DNA of 62,633 bases, from positions 1 to 62,633 of the forward strand of contig JALOQF010000002.1 of NCBI GenBank assembly GCA_025459425.1. The letters run 5' to 3'. The stretch is from Myxococcaceae bacterium (GTDB lineage: Bacteria > Myxococcota > Myxococcia > Myxococcales > Myxococcaceae). Shown here piece after piece: positions 42,295 to 50,870 of this stretch. The position numbers and the translations under genes are program-made. How positions within the stretch are numbered: position 1 is the first letter of the stretch; each line of letters opens with the position of its first letter. The notes beneath the pieces are model-generated. The model was not told where the DNA came from. It did not search any database and saw only the letters and a list, made by a program, of their open reading frames with translations.

Positions 42295-45063
42295 GTGACG
42301 AGGTTCCTGCTGCGAGGTCCCGCTGCCCTCCTGTTGGTGACGGCGTCACTGGCGTGTTCCCCGCCCACGCCCGTGGGCGGCTGTCGCTCCAGCGCCGAGT
42401 GCCCCATCGGCCAGACCTGCCTCGAGGCCCGCTGCGTCGGAGCGGTGGGCGGCGGCAGCGCTGGTGGAGGCTCGGCCGGTGGCACCGCTGGCGGAGGTCC
42501 GGGTGCGGGCGGCACGGCGGGCGGCCTCGTGCAGGCCCCGGGCGAGTCATGTGAGGCGCCGCGCCCGCTCGAGGCGAACGGCACCACGCGCGGCACGACG
42601 GTCGGCGCCCGAGACGACGTCGCGATCGACTGCACCGGCCTTCCCGCGCGTGGGCCCGACGTCGTCTATGCCCTGATGGTTCCGCCCGGGCAGCGCCTCG
42701 CGGCGACGCTCACGCCCCTGCCCGACGACGGTGGGCTCCGCTACGACTCGGCGCTGCTGCTGATCGCGGGCCCGGCAGCGAACTGCGCGCCTGACGCCGG
42801 GTCGGCCGGCGCGTGCCTGTCGGGCGCCGACGTCGATGGCCGGCCAGAGCGGGTCGCGTGGACGAACGCGGGCTCCACGCCGCGTGACGTCTTCCTGGTG
42901 GTCGACTCGTTCTACGACGCCCCGGTGCCCAACACCGGCGTGCGGCACCACGGGCCCTTCGAGCTGGCGGTGTCGCTGGCAGCGCCCCCGGCCGGCGACC
43001 GCTGCGAGACGGCGCCGACGGTGACACCCGGCACGCTGGCTGGCCAGACCCTCGTGGGCTTCACGCGCGACGTGTCGGCCGGCCCGGGCTGCCGACGCTC
43101 CGATGGGCCCGAGCGGGCCTACAAGCTGGTGGTGCCGGCCGGCCAGCGCCTGACGGCGATCGCGACGCCCTCGAACGACGGCGGAACCTTCGACCTCACG
43201 ATGAACCTGGTCGCCGGGCCCTGTGATGGGCCGATGCTGGCGTGCCTGGCGGGCGTCAACGCCCAGCCACAGGGCCAGGCCGAGCAGCTCGATTGGGTGA
43301 ACCGCGATGCGGCCGCGCGAGACGTCCTCGTCCTGGTGGGTGCGCTCGCGCCCGACGAGCAGGACACCGCGTTCACCCTCGTGACGTCGCTGTCGGCGTC
43401 GCCGCTGGGTGACGACTGCGCAGGCGCCGAGCCGCTCGTGCCCGGTCAGGCCCTCGTCGGCCAGACCTTGAGCGGCTTCGCGAACGACTATGCGCTCGGC
43501 CCCTCGTGCGCGAGCCCCAACACCGGGCCCGATCGCGTGTACGAGGTGCTGGTGCCCGCGGGCAAGGTGCTCTCGGTGAGCGTCACGCCCTCGGTGCAGC
43601 TCAACACCTCGGTGTCCCTGGTGGCCGGCGCGAACGAGTGCACGGCGGGCGTGGCGCGGTGCCTCGTCGCGAGCGACACCACGGCCGCTGGCGTGCCCGA
43701 CGTCGCGCGGTGGACCAATCGGGCCCCGGTGCCGACGCGGGTGCTGGTGCTGGTCGACAGCGTCGCGGGCAGCGCCGGCACGTTCGACCTCACCACCAGC
43801 CTCTCGGACCCACCGTCCGGAGAGGCCTGCTTCAACGCGACGCCGCTGGTGGCCGGAGCGCCCGTCACGGGCACGACGGTGGGCTACGGCAACGACTACA
43901 CCTCGGGCGCGACGACGAGCTGCGCCCGCGCGGGGACGCTCAACGCCGACCGCGTCTATGGCTTCACGGTCGCCCCTGGCCAGCGGGCGCGCGTGACGGT
44001 GACGCCCGATGCCGGCTTCGCGCCGTCGGTCAGCGTCGTCGCGGGCCCGGCCACCGCATGTGAAGCCGAGCCCAGGGCCTGTGTCGCCTCGACGACCTCG
44101 TCGTCTTCGGCGCGCACGGTGTCCTTCGTGAATGGTGCCCCGGCGCCGACCGAAGCCTTCGCCATCATCGACAGCAGCTCGAGCCTCGGAGGGACGTTCG
44201 GCATCGCGCTCGCCACCAACACGCCGCCGGCCGACGACGTGTGCGCCACGGCCATGACGATGCTGCCTCCGACGGGCCTCGCGGGGCAGTCGCTGCGCGG
44301 TGGAGGCGGCGCGACCTTCGAGCGCGACTACGACTGCGTCGGCCCCTCTGGCGGCGCCGATCGGGTGTACGTGGCCCAGACGCCACCCGGCCAGCGGTTC
44401 TCGGTGACGGTGACGCCGACCGTCGACGGCGGCTTCGACCCGGTGCTGTCGGTCATCCAGGGCCCGGCCAGCGCCTGTGACGGTGCCGCCCGGCGATGCC
44501 TTGCGGCCATCGACCAGGCGCCGAGGGGCCGGCCTGAGACGGCGACCGTCACCAACGCGACGAGCCAGCCTCAGCCCATCTTCGTGGTGGTGGGCTCGTA
44601 CTTCGCGGGCGACGTCGACACCGACTTCGCGTTGACGACGTCGACGTCACCCCTGGCGACGGGCGACGTCTGCGAGAACGCCGAGCCGGCCTCGTCGGGC
44701 ACCTCGCTGACGAACCAGACGCTCGCCGGCTACCTGCGCGAGTACACGTTCCCGGGAGCCACCTGCCGCGCCTCGACGGGTGCCGACCGGGTGTACGTCA
44801 TCTCGGTGGCACCGAACCAGACGCTCACGGCCCGGGTGGTGCCGGACCCCTCGTCGGACGTGGTGCTGAACCTCGTCGACGGGCCCGCGAGCCGCTGCAG
44901 CACCACCACCGACTGCCTCGCCTCGGCCGACCGCGGCTCGACCGGCGTCGACGACACGGTGACCTGGCGAAACAGCGGCACCAGCACCCGGAGCGTGTTC
45001 CTCGTGGTGTCCCGCTACACGCCGGGGTCGATGACGTTCGCGCTGGACGTGACGCTGCAGTAG
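42295..45063 (+). CDS. Lipoprotein with six ~130-residue beta-rich repeats
   Basis: 922 aa from GTG 42295 (TTG 42268 gives a longer n-region). Signal with lipobox SLAC, a Cys-rich start and a Gly-rich linker (GGGSAGGGSAGG). Six repeats follow, each opening with a G-D/E-x-C-x-x-A motif (for example GDRCETAPTVTPG, GDDCAGAEPLVPG, GEACFNATPLVAG), then G-x-x-L-x-G-Q-T, a Cys, D-R-V-Y, and P-x-G-Q-x-x-x-V-T-P. Repeats are similar but not identical, as in an old tandem array. Probably a long surface or adhesion-type protein. The 3' end is antisense to the PIN gene reading frame. Confidence 0.85.
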   Translation: MTRFLLRGPAALLLVTASLACSPPTPVGGCRSSAECPIGQTCLEARCVGAVGGGSAGGGSAGGTAGGGPGAGGTAGGLVQAPGESCEAPRPLEANGTTRGTTVGARDDVAIDCTGLPARGPDVVYALMVPPGQRLAATLTPLPDDGGLRYDSALLLIAGPAANCAPDAGSAGACLSGADVDGRPERVAWTNAGSTPRDVFLVVDSFYDAPVPNTGVRHHGPFELAVSLAAPPAGDRCETAPTVTPGTLAGQTLVGFTRDVSAGPGCRRSDGPERAYKLVVPAGQRLTAIATPSNDGGTFDLTMNLVAGPCDGPMLACLAGVNAQPQGQAEQLDWVNRDAAARDVLVLVGALAPDEQDTAFTLVTSLSASPLGDDCAGAEPLVPGQALVGQTLSGFANDYALGPSCASPNTGPDRVYEVLVPAGKVLSVSVTPSVQLNTSVSLVAGANECTAGVARCLVASDTTAAGVPDVARWTNRAPVPTRVLVLVDSVAGSAGTFDLTTSLSDPPSGEACFNATPLVAGAPVTGTTVGYGNDYTSGATTSCARAGTLNADRVYGFTVAPGQRARVTVTPDAGFAPSVSVVAGPATACEAEPRACVASTTSSSSARTVSFVNGAPAPTEAFAIIDSSSSLGGTFGIALATNTPPADDVCATAMTMLPPTGLAGQSLRGGGGATFERDYDCVGPSGGADRVYVAQTPPGQRFSVTVTPTVDGGFDPVLSVIQGPASACDGAARRCLAAIDQAPRGRPETATVTNATSQPQPIFVVVGSYFAGDVDTDFALTTSTSPLATGDVCENAEPASSGTSLTNQTLAGYLREYTFPGATCRASTGADRVYVISVAPNQTLTARVVPDPSSDVVLNLVDGPASRCSTTTDCLASADRGSTGVDDTVTWRNSGTSTRSVFLVVSRYTPGSMTFALDVTLQ

Positions 45064-45957
45064 CGCGCCCTGCTTCGAGGGCTCCTGCTTCGTGTGTGAG
45101 GTGTGCTCGAGGAGCGCGTCGAACTCCTCGGCAGTGAGCTGGCGTACGGCTTCGAGCGAGAGCGTGAGCCCCCGGTGATGGAGCAGCTCGCGACCAAGCG
45201 CCTCGGCCTTCGGGTCTCGCAGCAGGACCAGAAACTGCCGTGCGATCTCGAGGCGGCGATTCTGAGCGTTCGCGCGCATCAACGCTTCGAACTCCGGGTC
45301 GACGAGGGTCAGATCTGAAAGCGCGACGAGGAACTCGGTCGATGGCTGCGCCATGGCGGCGAGCAGTCGTTCGCCAATCGCCGCGAGTTGGGCATCGGTC
45401 CGAATCGTGACGACTGGTCTCAGTGCCGCAACGAGCAGCGGCACCTGAGGGGCAAGACCGTCGAGCAGCTCGCTCACCGAGACTGGCGGCCTTCTGCGCC
45501 GCTGAGCGTGCTGCCAGATGATGTCGACCACCGCTGCTGCATCGGTCTCGACGAGCGGTACGAGCACGTCATCGGGAGTGACGACCGATACGCCGTCGGG
45601 CCAACTCGACCGGGGGAAGTCCTTCAGGTTGAAGGTGACGACCTGTGTCGGCCCTTCCACCTGCGTCAACTCCCATGCTGCGGCGAGCACATGCCGGTCC
45701 TTCGGTTGATTCGTCATCACCCCCACATGTCTCTGCCAGTTCTCGACGAGTGCATCCGGGAACGCCAGTTCGATGGCCTTCAGCAGCCTCGTCGTCTGAG
45801 CGGCAGAAAGCCGCCGCTGCGACTCCAGGTTGCGGCGCATTTCGTCGAGAATCTCGCTGGTCCACGCCAGTCGCAGCAGCCCGGCCTCGCCGCAGCGGAG
45901 AAACAGGTCACGGAGCCACTCGGGAAACAGAACGCAGGCATCGAGGAGGACGCGCAT
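44647..45957 (-). CDS. PIN-domain toxin; C-terminal 139 codons run antisense into a lipoprotein gene
   Basis: 436 aa as read, with a PIN domain at the N-terminus: catalytic Asp in LLDACVLFP (Asp6), Glu in EILDEMRRN, Asp in KDRHVLAAA and Asp in VTFNLKDFP. A helical C-terminal part extends to about residue 300. It follows the HTH antitoxin gene by 9 nt. From about 45063 on, the frame overlaps the opposite-strand lipoprotein gene for 417 nt and becomes Arg/Gly-rich, so the true end is probably near 45065-45100 and the original stop was lost or never existed. Confidence 0.75.
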   Translation of the reverse strand: MRVLLDACVLFPEWLRDLFLRCGEAGLLRLAWTSEILDEMRRNLESQRRLSAAQTTRLLKAIELAFPDALVENWQRHVGVMTNQPKDRHVLAAAWELTQVEGPTQVVTFNLKDFPRSSWPDGVSVVTPDDVLVPLVETDAAAVVDIIWQHAQRRRRPPVSVSELLDGLAPQVPLLVAALRPVVTIRTDAQLAAIGERLLAAMAQPSTEFLVALSDLTLVDPEFEALMRANAQNRRLEIARQFLVLLRDPKAEALGRELLHHRGLTLSLEAVRQLTAEEFDALLEHTSHTKQEPSKQGALLQRHVQRERHRPRRVAGHHEEHAPGAGAAVSPGHRVVDAGRAAVGRGEAVGGGAAAARGPVDEVQHHVRRGVRHHPGRERLVRCHRDDVHPVGTRRGAAGGSRERVLAQVAGERLVRQRGARRGRLGVLADVARRQG

Positions 45958-45966
45958 CGAAATGCC

Positions 45967-46392
45967 CTACCGCTTGAGCGCTGCGTAACCTCCAGACTCC
46001 TCGGTAATCTGTTCCAACTCATCGAGCGCTGCCCGGCGTTCTGAGTCTCGCGTCCGTCGGTACGCGAGAACGTCTTCAAGCCGGATTCGGCGGTGTCCCC
46101 CCTCGGTCGTGACGGCTGGGAGCAGCCCGCGCTCGACGAGCCGCACGACGTACTGGCGGGATACGTTGAGGAGCGCTGCCGCGTCTTGCGTCGAGAGCTC
46201 GCGCTCCTTCGCGACCACGGTGGGCACCCCACCCGCCTCGAGGACCGCGAGGCCCTCGCGGAGCGCCTCGTGGAGTGCCTCGGGCAGTGGAATCGTGTCC
46301 TGACCCGCGGACAGCGAAACCCTCGTCTTCCGAAGGATCTCACCCAGCCGCTGAAGCGCGTCTCTCGCGTTCGAACCGTATTCCTGGGCCAT
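45967..46392 (-). CDS. Excisionase-type HTH antitoxin
   Basis: 141 aa from ATG 46392. Helical N-terminus, then a MerR/excisionase-like HTH: LSTQDAAALLNVSRQYVVRLVERGLLPAV, followed by GGHRRIRLEDVLAYRR (wing). A short helical tail LDELEQITEESGGY would wrap the toxin. Placed upstream of a PIN-domain gene, it is the probable antitoxin and autoregulator. Confidence 0.82.
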   Translation of the reverse strand: MAQEYGSNARDALQRLGEILRKTRVSLSAGQDTIPLPEALHEALREGLAVLEAGGVPTVVAKERELSTQDAAALLNVSRQYVVRLVERGLLPAVTTEGGHRRIRLEDVLAYRRTRDSERRAALDELEQITEESGGYAALKR

Positions 46393-46484
46393 CTCGTGAC
46401 GGTCGCAGCGATTCGACCAAAACGCAACTCACGCTCTGTCGGTCGGCAAGAGACCGGCCGATCCGCCAGTCTCCGATGCGCGAC

Positions 46485-47267
46485 TCACCGGCCGCGCGCG
46501 TCGAGCCACCACGCGACGTGCCCGACGAGCACGAACCCGAAGGCGTTGAGCGCCCCGTGGGTCGGCACCATGTCGGGCACCGTCAGCGCCGGCACTTCGG
46601 GCCAGTACTGGTTGGCGGCCCAGCTCACCGCCAGCGCCATGGCCACCCACGGAGACGCTGCCGAGACGAAGAGGAGCGCCCTCGCCCACCGCTGCCGAAC
46701 GCGCGCCTCTTGCGCAGAGAACACGGCCACGGCCAGCACCCCCACCGTCATCAGCACCGCGCCGCCCACCTGGAAGAAGGCGAGCTGCGTGAGGAAGCCC
46801 ACCGCGGTGAAGGGCGGCGCGACCATGAGCAGGGCGCCCGCCCAACGTCGCGCCGGGAGCGGCCTCGCCTCGACGGCACGAGCGGCCAGCGCCAGCGTGC
46901 CCGCGCCCGCGAAGGTGAAGTGAATCGCGGTGAGCTTCACGATGGGCTCGCGAATGCCGAAGAGCACCCACTCCATGCGCGAGACGACGAGGGCGAGCGC
47001 CGCGGTGAGCGAGAAGCCCGCGACGAACAGCGCGACCAGCCGCTTCCGACGCAACGCCGACACGACTTCCCGAACCGAGAGCGCCAGCCAGGGCGCGAGC
47101 ACCGCAGCAGCGGGCCAGCCTGGCGCCACCGAGAGCGAGGCGGCGACACCGACGGCGGCGACCTGAAACGCCGTGAAGGGCCGCTCAAATGCGAGCGGCA
47201 AGACGACGCCGACGCCCACCACCAGGGCCACGTTCATCACCGGTACCATCAACTCGGCGAGCGTCAT
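46485..47267 (-). CDS. YndJ-like integral membrane protein
   Basis: 260 aa, about seven transmembrane segments (LMVPVMNVALVVGVGVVLPLA, VAAVGVAASLSVAPG, LVALFVAGFSLTAALALVVS and others). Conserved tail MVPTHGALNAFGFVLVGHVAWWLD and the HFTFAGAG segment are typical of YndJ (PF14158), a family of unknown function. 41 nt downstream of the mutase gene start side; transcribed in the opposite order from it (its 5' end is at 47267). Confidence 0.82.
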   Translation of the reverse strand: MTLAELMVPVMNVALVVGVGVVLPLAFERPFTAFQVAAVGVAASLSVAPGWPAAAVLAPWLALSVREVVSALRRKRLVALFVAGFSLTAALALVVSRMEWVLFGIREPIVKLTAIHFTFAGAGTLALAARAVEARPLPARRWAGALLMVAPPFTAVGFLTQLAFFQVGGAVLMTVGVLAVAVFSAQEARVRQRWARALLFVSAASPWVAMALAVSWAANQYWPEVPALTVPDMVPTHGALNAFGFVLVGHVAWWLDARGR

Positions 47268-47308
47268 GTGAGGTGAAGAACCGGAAGGCCCGCCCGCGGT
47301 TTCGCCGG

Positions 47309-48967
47309 CTACAGAACGACGTGCTCCTGGTGCTCGCCGAAGACAGCCCGCATCGCGTCCGAGATCTCTCCCAGCGACGCCTCGGCCTTCACGGCCTCCG
47401 AGATGAGCGGAATCAGGTTCTCGTCCGGTGCGTCGGCGCCACGCTTGAGCGCATCGAGGGCGCGGCGGCAGGCCTCCTGGCTCCGCGTGCGGCGCAGGTC
47501 CTCGAGGCGCACGCGCTGCTCCTGCTCGACCGAGTCGTCGACCCGCAAGAGGCCCTTCACCGGAGGCTCGGGCTGCGTGAACTTGTTCACGCCCACGACG
47601 ACCGCCTCGCCCTTCTCGAGCGCGCGCTGGGCGTCGTACGCCGCGTTCTGGATCTCCTGCTGCGGAAAGCCCTGCTCGATGGCGCGCACCATGCCGCCGA
47701 GGTCGTCGATGCGGCGCAGGTAGTCTTCGGCCTTCGCCTCGAGCTCGTCGGTCAGCCGCTCGAGGTGAAAGCTGCCGCCGAGCGGGTCGATGGCGTCGGC
47801 CACGCCGGTCTCATAGGCGATCACCTGTTGGGTCCTCAGCGCCAGCTTCGCCGCGTCCTCTGTCGGGAGCGCGAGCGCCTCGTCCCACCCGTTGGTGTGG
47901 AGCGACTGGGTCCCGCCGAGCACCGCAGCCAGCCCCTGGATCGCCACGCGCACCACGTTGTTCATCGGCTGCTGCGCGGTGAGCGTCGAGCCGGCCGTCT
48001 GCGCGTGGAAGCGCAGCATCATCGAGCGGGGATCCTTCGCGCCGAAGCGCTCCTTCATCACGCGCGCCCACAGGCGCCGCGCGGCGCGGAACTTGGCGAT
48101 CTCTTCGAGGAAGTCGTTGTGCACGTTGAAGAAGAACGAGAGCCGGCCAGCGAAGTCGTCGACCTCGAGCCCGGCCTTCCGCGCGGCCTCGACGTACGCG
48201 ATGCCATCGGCCAGCGTGAAGCCGATCTCCTGCGCTGCCGTCGAGCCCGCCTCGCGAATGTGGTACCCGCTGATGCTGATCGGGTTCCACTTCGGCACCT
48301 TCTTCGCGCAGAAGGCGAAGAGGTTGGTGATGAGGCGAAGGCTCGGCCCGGGCGGGTAGATGTACGTGCCGCGCGCGATGTACTCCTTGAGAATGTCGTT
48401 CTGCACCGTGCCCTGGAGCGCCTCCATCGGCACGCCCTGCGACTCACCCACCGCCGCGTAGAGCATCAGCAGAATCGGCGCCGTCGCGTTGATCGTCATC
48501 GAGGTGCTGACCTCGCCCAGCGGGATGCCGTCGAGCAGCACCTTCATGTCGCGCACCGAGCAGATCGACACGCCCACCTTCCCGACCTCGCCCCGCGCGC
48601 GCGGGCTGTCGGCGTCGAAGCCCATCTGGGTCGGCAGATCGAACGCCACCGACAGGCCCGTCTGCCCGGCCTTCAGCAGCGCGTGGTAGCGCTGGTTCGA
48701 GTCCTTCGCGCTCGCGAACCCGGCGTACTGCCGCATCGTCCAGAAGCGGCCGCGGTACATGGTGGGCTGCACGCCACGGGTGAAGGGGTACTCGCCCGGA
48801 AAGCCCAGCCGCTCCACCGAAGGGCCGCTGGCGTCTGGCACGTCGACCGGCGCCCGCTCGACGCCGCTCGAGGTGAGGAAGCTGGCGCGCCGCTCGGGGC
48901 CCTTCGCCTTTGCCTTCTCGTACGTCTTCACAAGCCAGCGGGACTTCTCGGCTTTCCAGTCACTCAT
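47309..48967 (-). CDS. Acyl-CoA mutase large subunit (methylmalonyl-CoA mutase family)
   Basis: 552 aa. Matches the mutase large (alpha) subunit without the B12-binding domain: [144 protein letters not shown]. It rearranges acyl-CoA carbon skeletons using adenosylcobalamin. The small B12-binding subunit is not in this window, so it must be encoded elsewhere. Methylmalonyl-CoA versus isobutyryl-CoA cannot be decided from sequence alone here. Confidence 0.92.
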   Translation of the reverse strand: MSDWKAEKSRWLVKTYEKAKAKGPERRASFLTSSGVERAPVDVPDASGPSVERLGFPGEYPFTRGVQPTMYRGRFWTMRQYAGFASAKDSNQRYHALLKAGQTGLSVAFDLPTQMGFDADSPRARGEVGKVGVSICSVRDMKVLLDGIPLGEVSTSMTINATAPILLMLYAAVGESQGVPMEALQGTVQNDILKEYIARGTYIYPPGPSLRLITNLFAFCAKKVPKWNPISISGYHIREAGSTAAQEIGFTLADGIAYVEAARKAGLEVDDFAGRLSFFFNVHNDFLEEIAKFRAARRLWARVMKERFGAKDPRSMMLRFHAQTAGSTLTAQQPMNNVVRVAIQGLAAVLGGTQSLHTNGWDEALALPTEDAAKLALRTQQVIAYETGVADAIDPLGGSFHLERLTDELEAKAEDYLRRIDDLGGMVRAIEQGFPQQEIQNAAYDAQRALEKGEAVVVGVNKFTQPEPPVKGLLRVDDSVEQEQRVRLEDLRRTRSQEACRRALDALKRGADAPDENLIPLISEAVKAEASLGEISDAMRAVFGEHQEHVVL

Positions 48968-49026
48968 GGCTCAAGGCGATACCACTGCACCGCCGCAGGC
49001 GCATCTGGACGCGGAAATGAGCGATA

Positions 49027-50253
49027 ATGTCCCACATGGACGTGACGGGCATTCGGAGGGCGCTCACCACCGCCGCGCGGGACGGCAAGGTCGATGGAGC
49101 TGACGTCGACCGCATCATGCTGCAGGTGCGCGACGCGGGCGGCCTGTCGTCGACCGAGCGCACGGCGCTGCTGCACGCGGCCGACGGCTTCGACGACGCG
49201 ACGAAGCAGCGGCTGCTCAGCCACCTCGCGGCGATGGGGCAGACGAACGCGTGGGTGAACATCGAGGCGAAGGGCCAGCTCGCCAGCCTCGAAGGGCGCT
49301 ACGCCAACCTCACGCTGACGGTGCCGGGGCTCTCGGCGCGCGTCGGGCTCTTCGACAACGCGTTCGCGCTCAAGGGGAAGGCCCGGGCTGATGGCGTGCT
49401 CCAGCTCACCCTCGACGGGCAGAAGCTCTCGGTGCCGGTGAAGGCCGGCGAGGGCCCGCAGCAGATCCTGGAGAAGGTGAAGGCGCAGCTCCCGGGCGCG
49501 TTCGCGGGCGTCGTCATCGGCGGAGACGTACAGCCGTACGATGCCGCGAACTTCACCGGCCGCGCCGCGCGGCGGTCGGACGCGGCGGCCCACCTCATGC
49601 TCTACAAGCCGGCGGCCCTGGGGCTCCAGCCGGGCGAGAAGCCGATGCGCGTGGTGGTGACCGGCTACGGCGCGTTCATGGGCATCACCGACAACCCCTC
49701 GGCGAACATGGCGCAGCGGCTGGCGGAGCGCGGGGTGAAGGGCGCGATCGTCGAGTACCGCCGGCTCGACGTGACGCCGGCCGCGGTCGATGGCTTCATG
49801 GCCGAGGTGCGGCGCAGCCCGCCCGACGTCATTCTCTCGATGGGCGTCACGCACGGACAGGCCCAGGTCGAGGAGCGGCCCGAGAATCAGCTCGGCGCGG
49901 CGCGAGATGGCAACAACGAGCTGATGACGGCGCGGCCGGTGCGTGAAGGCGGCGCCGACGAGCTCTCCACCGACCTGCCCGTCGAGGCCATCGACTGGGC
50001 GCTGACCGGTTTCGGCGGGAGCCGGCAGGTGCACACGAGCCGCTCCGATACGAGCTACCAGCCCGACCGCAGCGCGTACCTGTGCAACTACCTCGGGTAC
50101 AACCTCGCGGCCGAGTTCGGGAAGACGCCGAAGACGACGGCCGGGTTCATTCACATCTCGCCCGAGACGCCGACGGAACAGATGGGCGCGGTGCTCGACG
50201 CCATCACCGCGAAGCAGCTCGAGGCACGGCGCGGCGGCTTCCCGCAGAGCTGA
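49027..50253 (+). CDS. C15 pyroglutamyl-peptidase-like protein with N-terminal extension
   Basis: 408 aa (ATG 49027, or 49036 one codon group later). N-terminal ~190 residues are helical and then beta-rich (RYANLTLTVPGLSARVGL), unrelated to the peptidase. The C-terminal ~210 residues match pyrrolidone carboxyl peptidases: RVVVTGYGAFMGITDNPSANMA; Glu in QVEERPENQ; the Cys in SAYLCNYLGYNL; and His in TAGFIHISPETP. All three catalytic residues are present. The classical GGR near the first motif is replaced (GVTHGQ). The N-terminal module makes this unlike known Pcp enzymes, which are about 215 aa. Confidence 0.8.
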   Translation: MSHMDVTGIRRALTTAARDGKVDGADVDRIMLQVRDAGGLSSTERTALLHAADGFDDATKQRLLSHLAAMGQTNAWVNIEAKGQLASLEGRYANLTLTVPGLSARVGLFDNAFALKGKARADGVLQLTLDGQKLSVPVKAGEGPQQILEKVKAQLPGAFAGVVIGGDVQPYDAANFTGRAARRSDAAAHLMLYKPAALGLQPGEKPMRVVVTGYGAFMGITDNPSANMAQRLAERGVKGAIVEYRRLDVTPAAVDGFMAEVRRSPPDVILSMGVTHGQAQVEERPENQLGAARDGNNELMTARPVREGGADELSTDLPVEAIDWALTGFGGSRQVHTSRSDTSYQPDRSAYLCNYLGYNLAAEFGKTPKTTAGFIHISPETPTEQMGAVLDAITAKQLEARRGGFPQS

Positions 50254-50369
50254 AGCGTCGTTTCGCCCGGCGGACGAGCGGTCGGGGCCACGCCTGAAGT
50301 CGACGAGTTGCGCGCGGCCCGAGGGCTGCTGTGGGCGCGGGCTCCACCCGCAGCACCACAGGAGCAGTC

Positions 50370-50636
50370 ATGGGCGACTCGACCATCGTCGGCAGCAAGG
50401 GCTTCGCTGGAGCCGGCAGTCTCAGCAGCGTCGAACACCTCGACGCGAACACCATCCCCACCCAGCACTACACGAAGGAGGCGAAGGTTGGCGACGCCAC
50501 GGTGTACCTGACGCCTGCCGACGCCGAGCGGCTCGAGACCTGGGACAAGACCGAGGTCTCGATTCACAAGAACCGCACCACGAAAGAGGCCGCGGTCGAG
50601 ACGTTCAAGGACCTCGTTCGCTGGCTGAGGAGCTGA
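50370..50636 (+). CDS. Small hypothetical protein, first of a pair
   Basis: 88 aa from ATG 50370 with GGAG eight bases upstream. Soluble and charged (HYTKEAKVGDATVYLTPADAERLETWD). No family recognised. The next gene starts 3 nt after its stop, so the two are co-translated. Confidence 0.6.
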   Translation: MGDSTIVGSKGFAGAGSLSSVEHLDANTIPTQHYTKEAKVGDATVYLTPADAERLETWDKTEVSIHKNRTTKEAAVETFKDLVRWLRS

Positions 50637-50639
50637 CCG

Positions 50640-50864
50640 ATGGCGTCCCTCGAACGCACCTTCGACCGGAAGTCGGCGACGCTCGACCAGGAGCTCGCGG
50701 CCTTCGAGACCGAGCTGATGGCCTTCGCCCAGCAGGTGGCGCCGGCGACGCTCATCACGCGGAAGACGCGCAAGGGCTCGCGGTACACCATCACCGTCAT
50801 GAGCGGGCGGGTCATCACCGCGACGCGGAGCAGCAGCCACACCGTCGAGGCGTGGAAGCCCTGA
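50640..50864 (+). CDS. Small hypothetical protein, second of a pair
   Basis: 74 aa from ATG 50640. Helical first half (RTFDRKSATLDQELAAFETELMAFAQQV), strand-rich basic second half (TRKTRKGSRYTITVMSGRVITA). Unknown family. The pair is downstream of the C15-like gene on the same strand (117 nt gap) and ends 6 nt before the convergent GT2 gene. Confidence 0.6.
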   Translation: MASLERTFDRKSATLDQELAAFETELMAFAQQVAPATLITRKTRKGSRYTITVMSGRVITATRSSSHTVEAWKP

Positions 50865-50870
50865 CGAACC

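Noticed and set aside
47189-49027. Long plus-strand open frame opposite the mutase gene
   Set aside because: Arg/His/Leu-rich antisense of a well-conserved enzyme.
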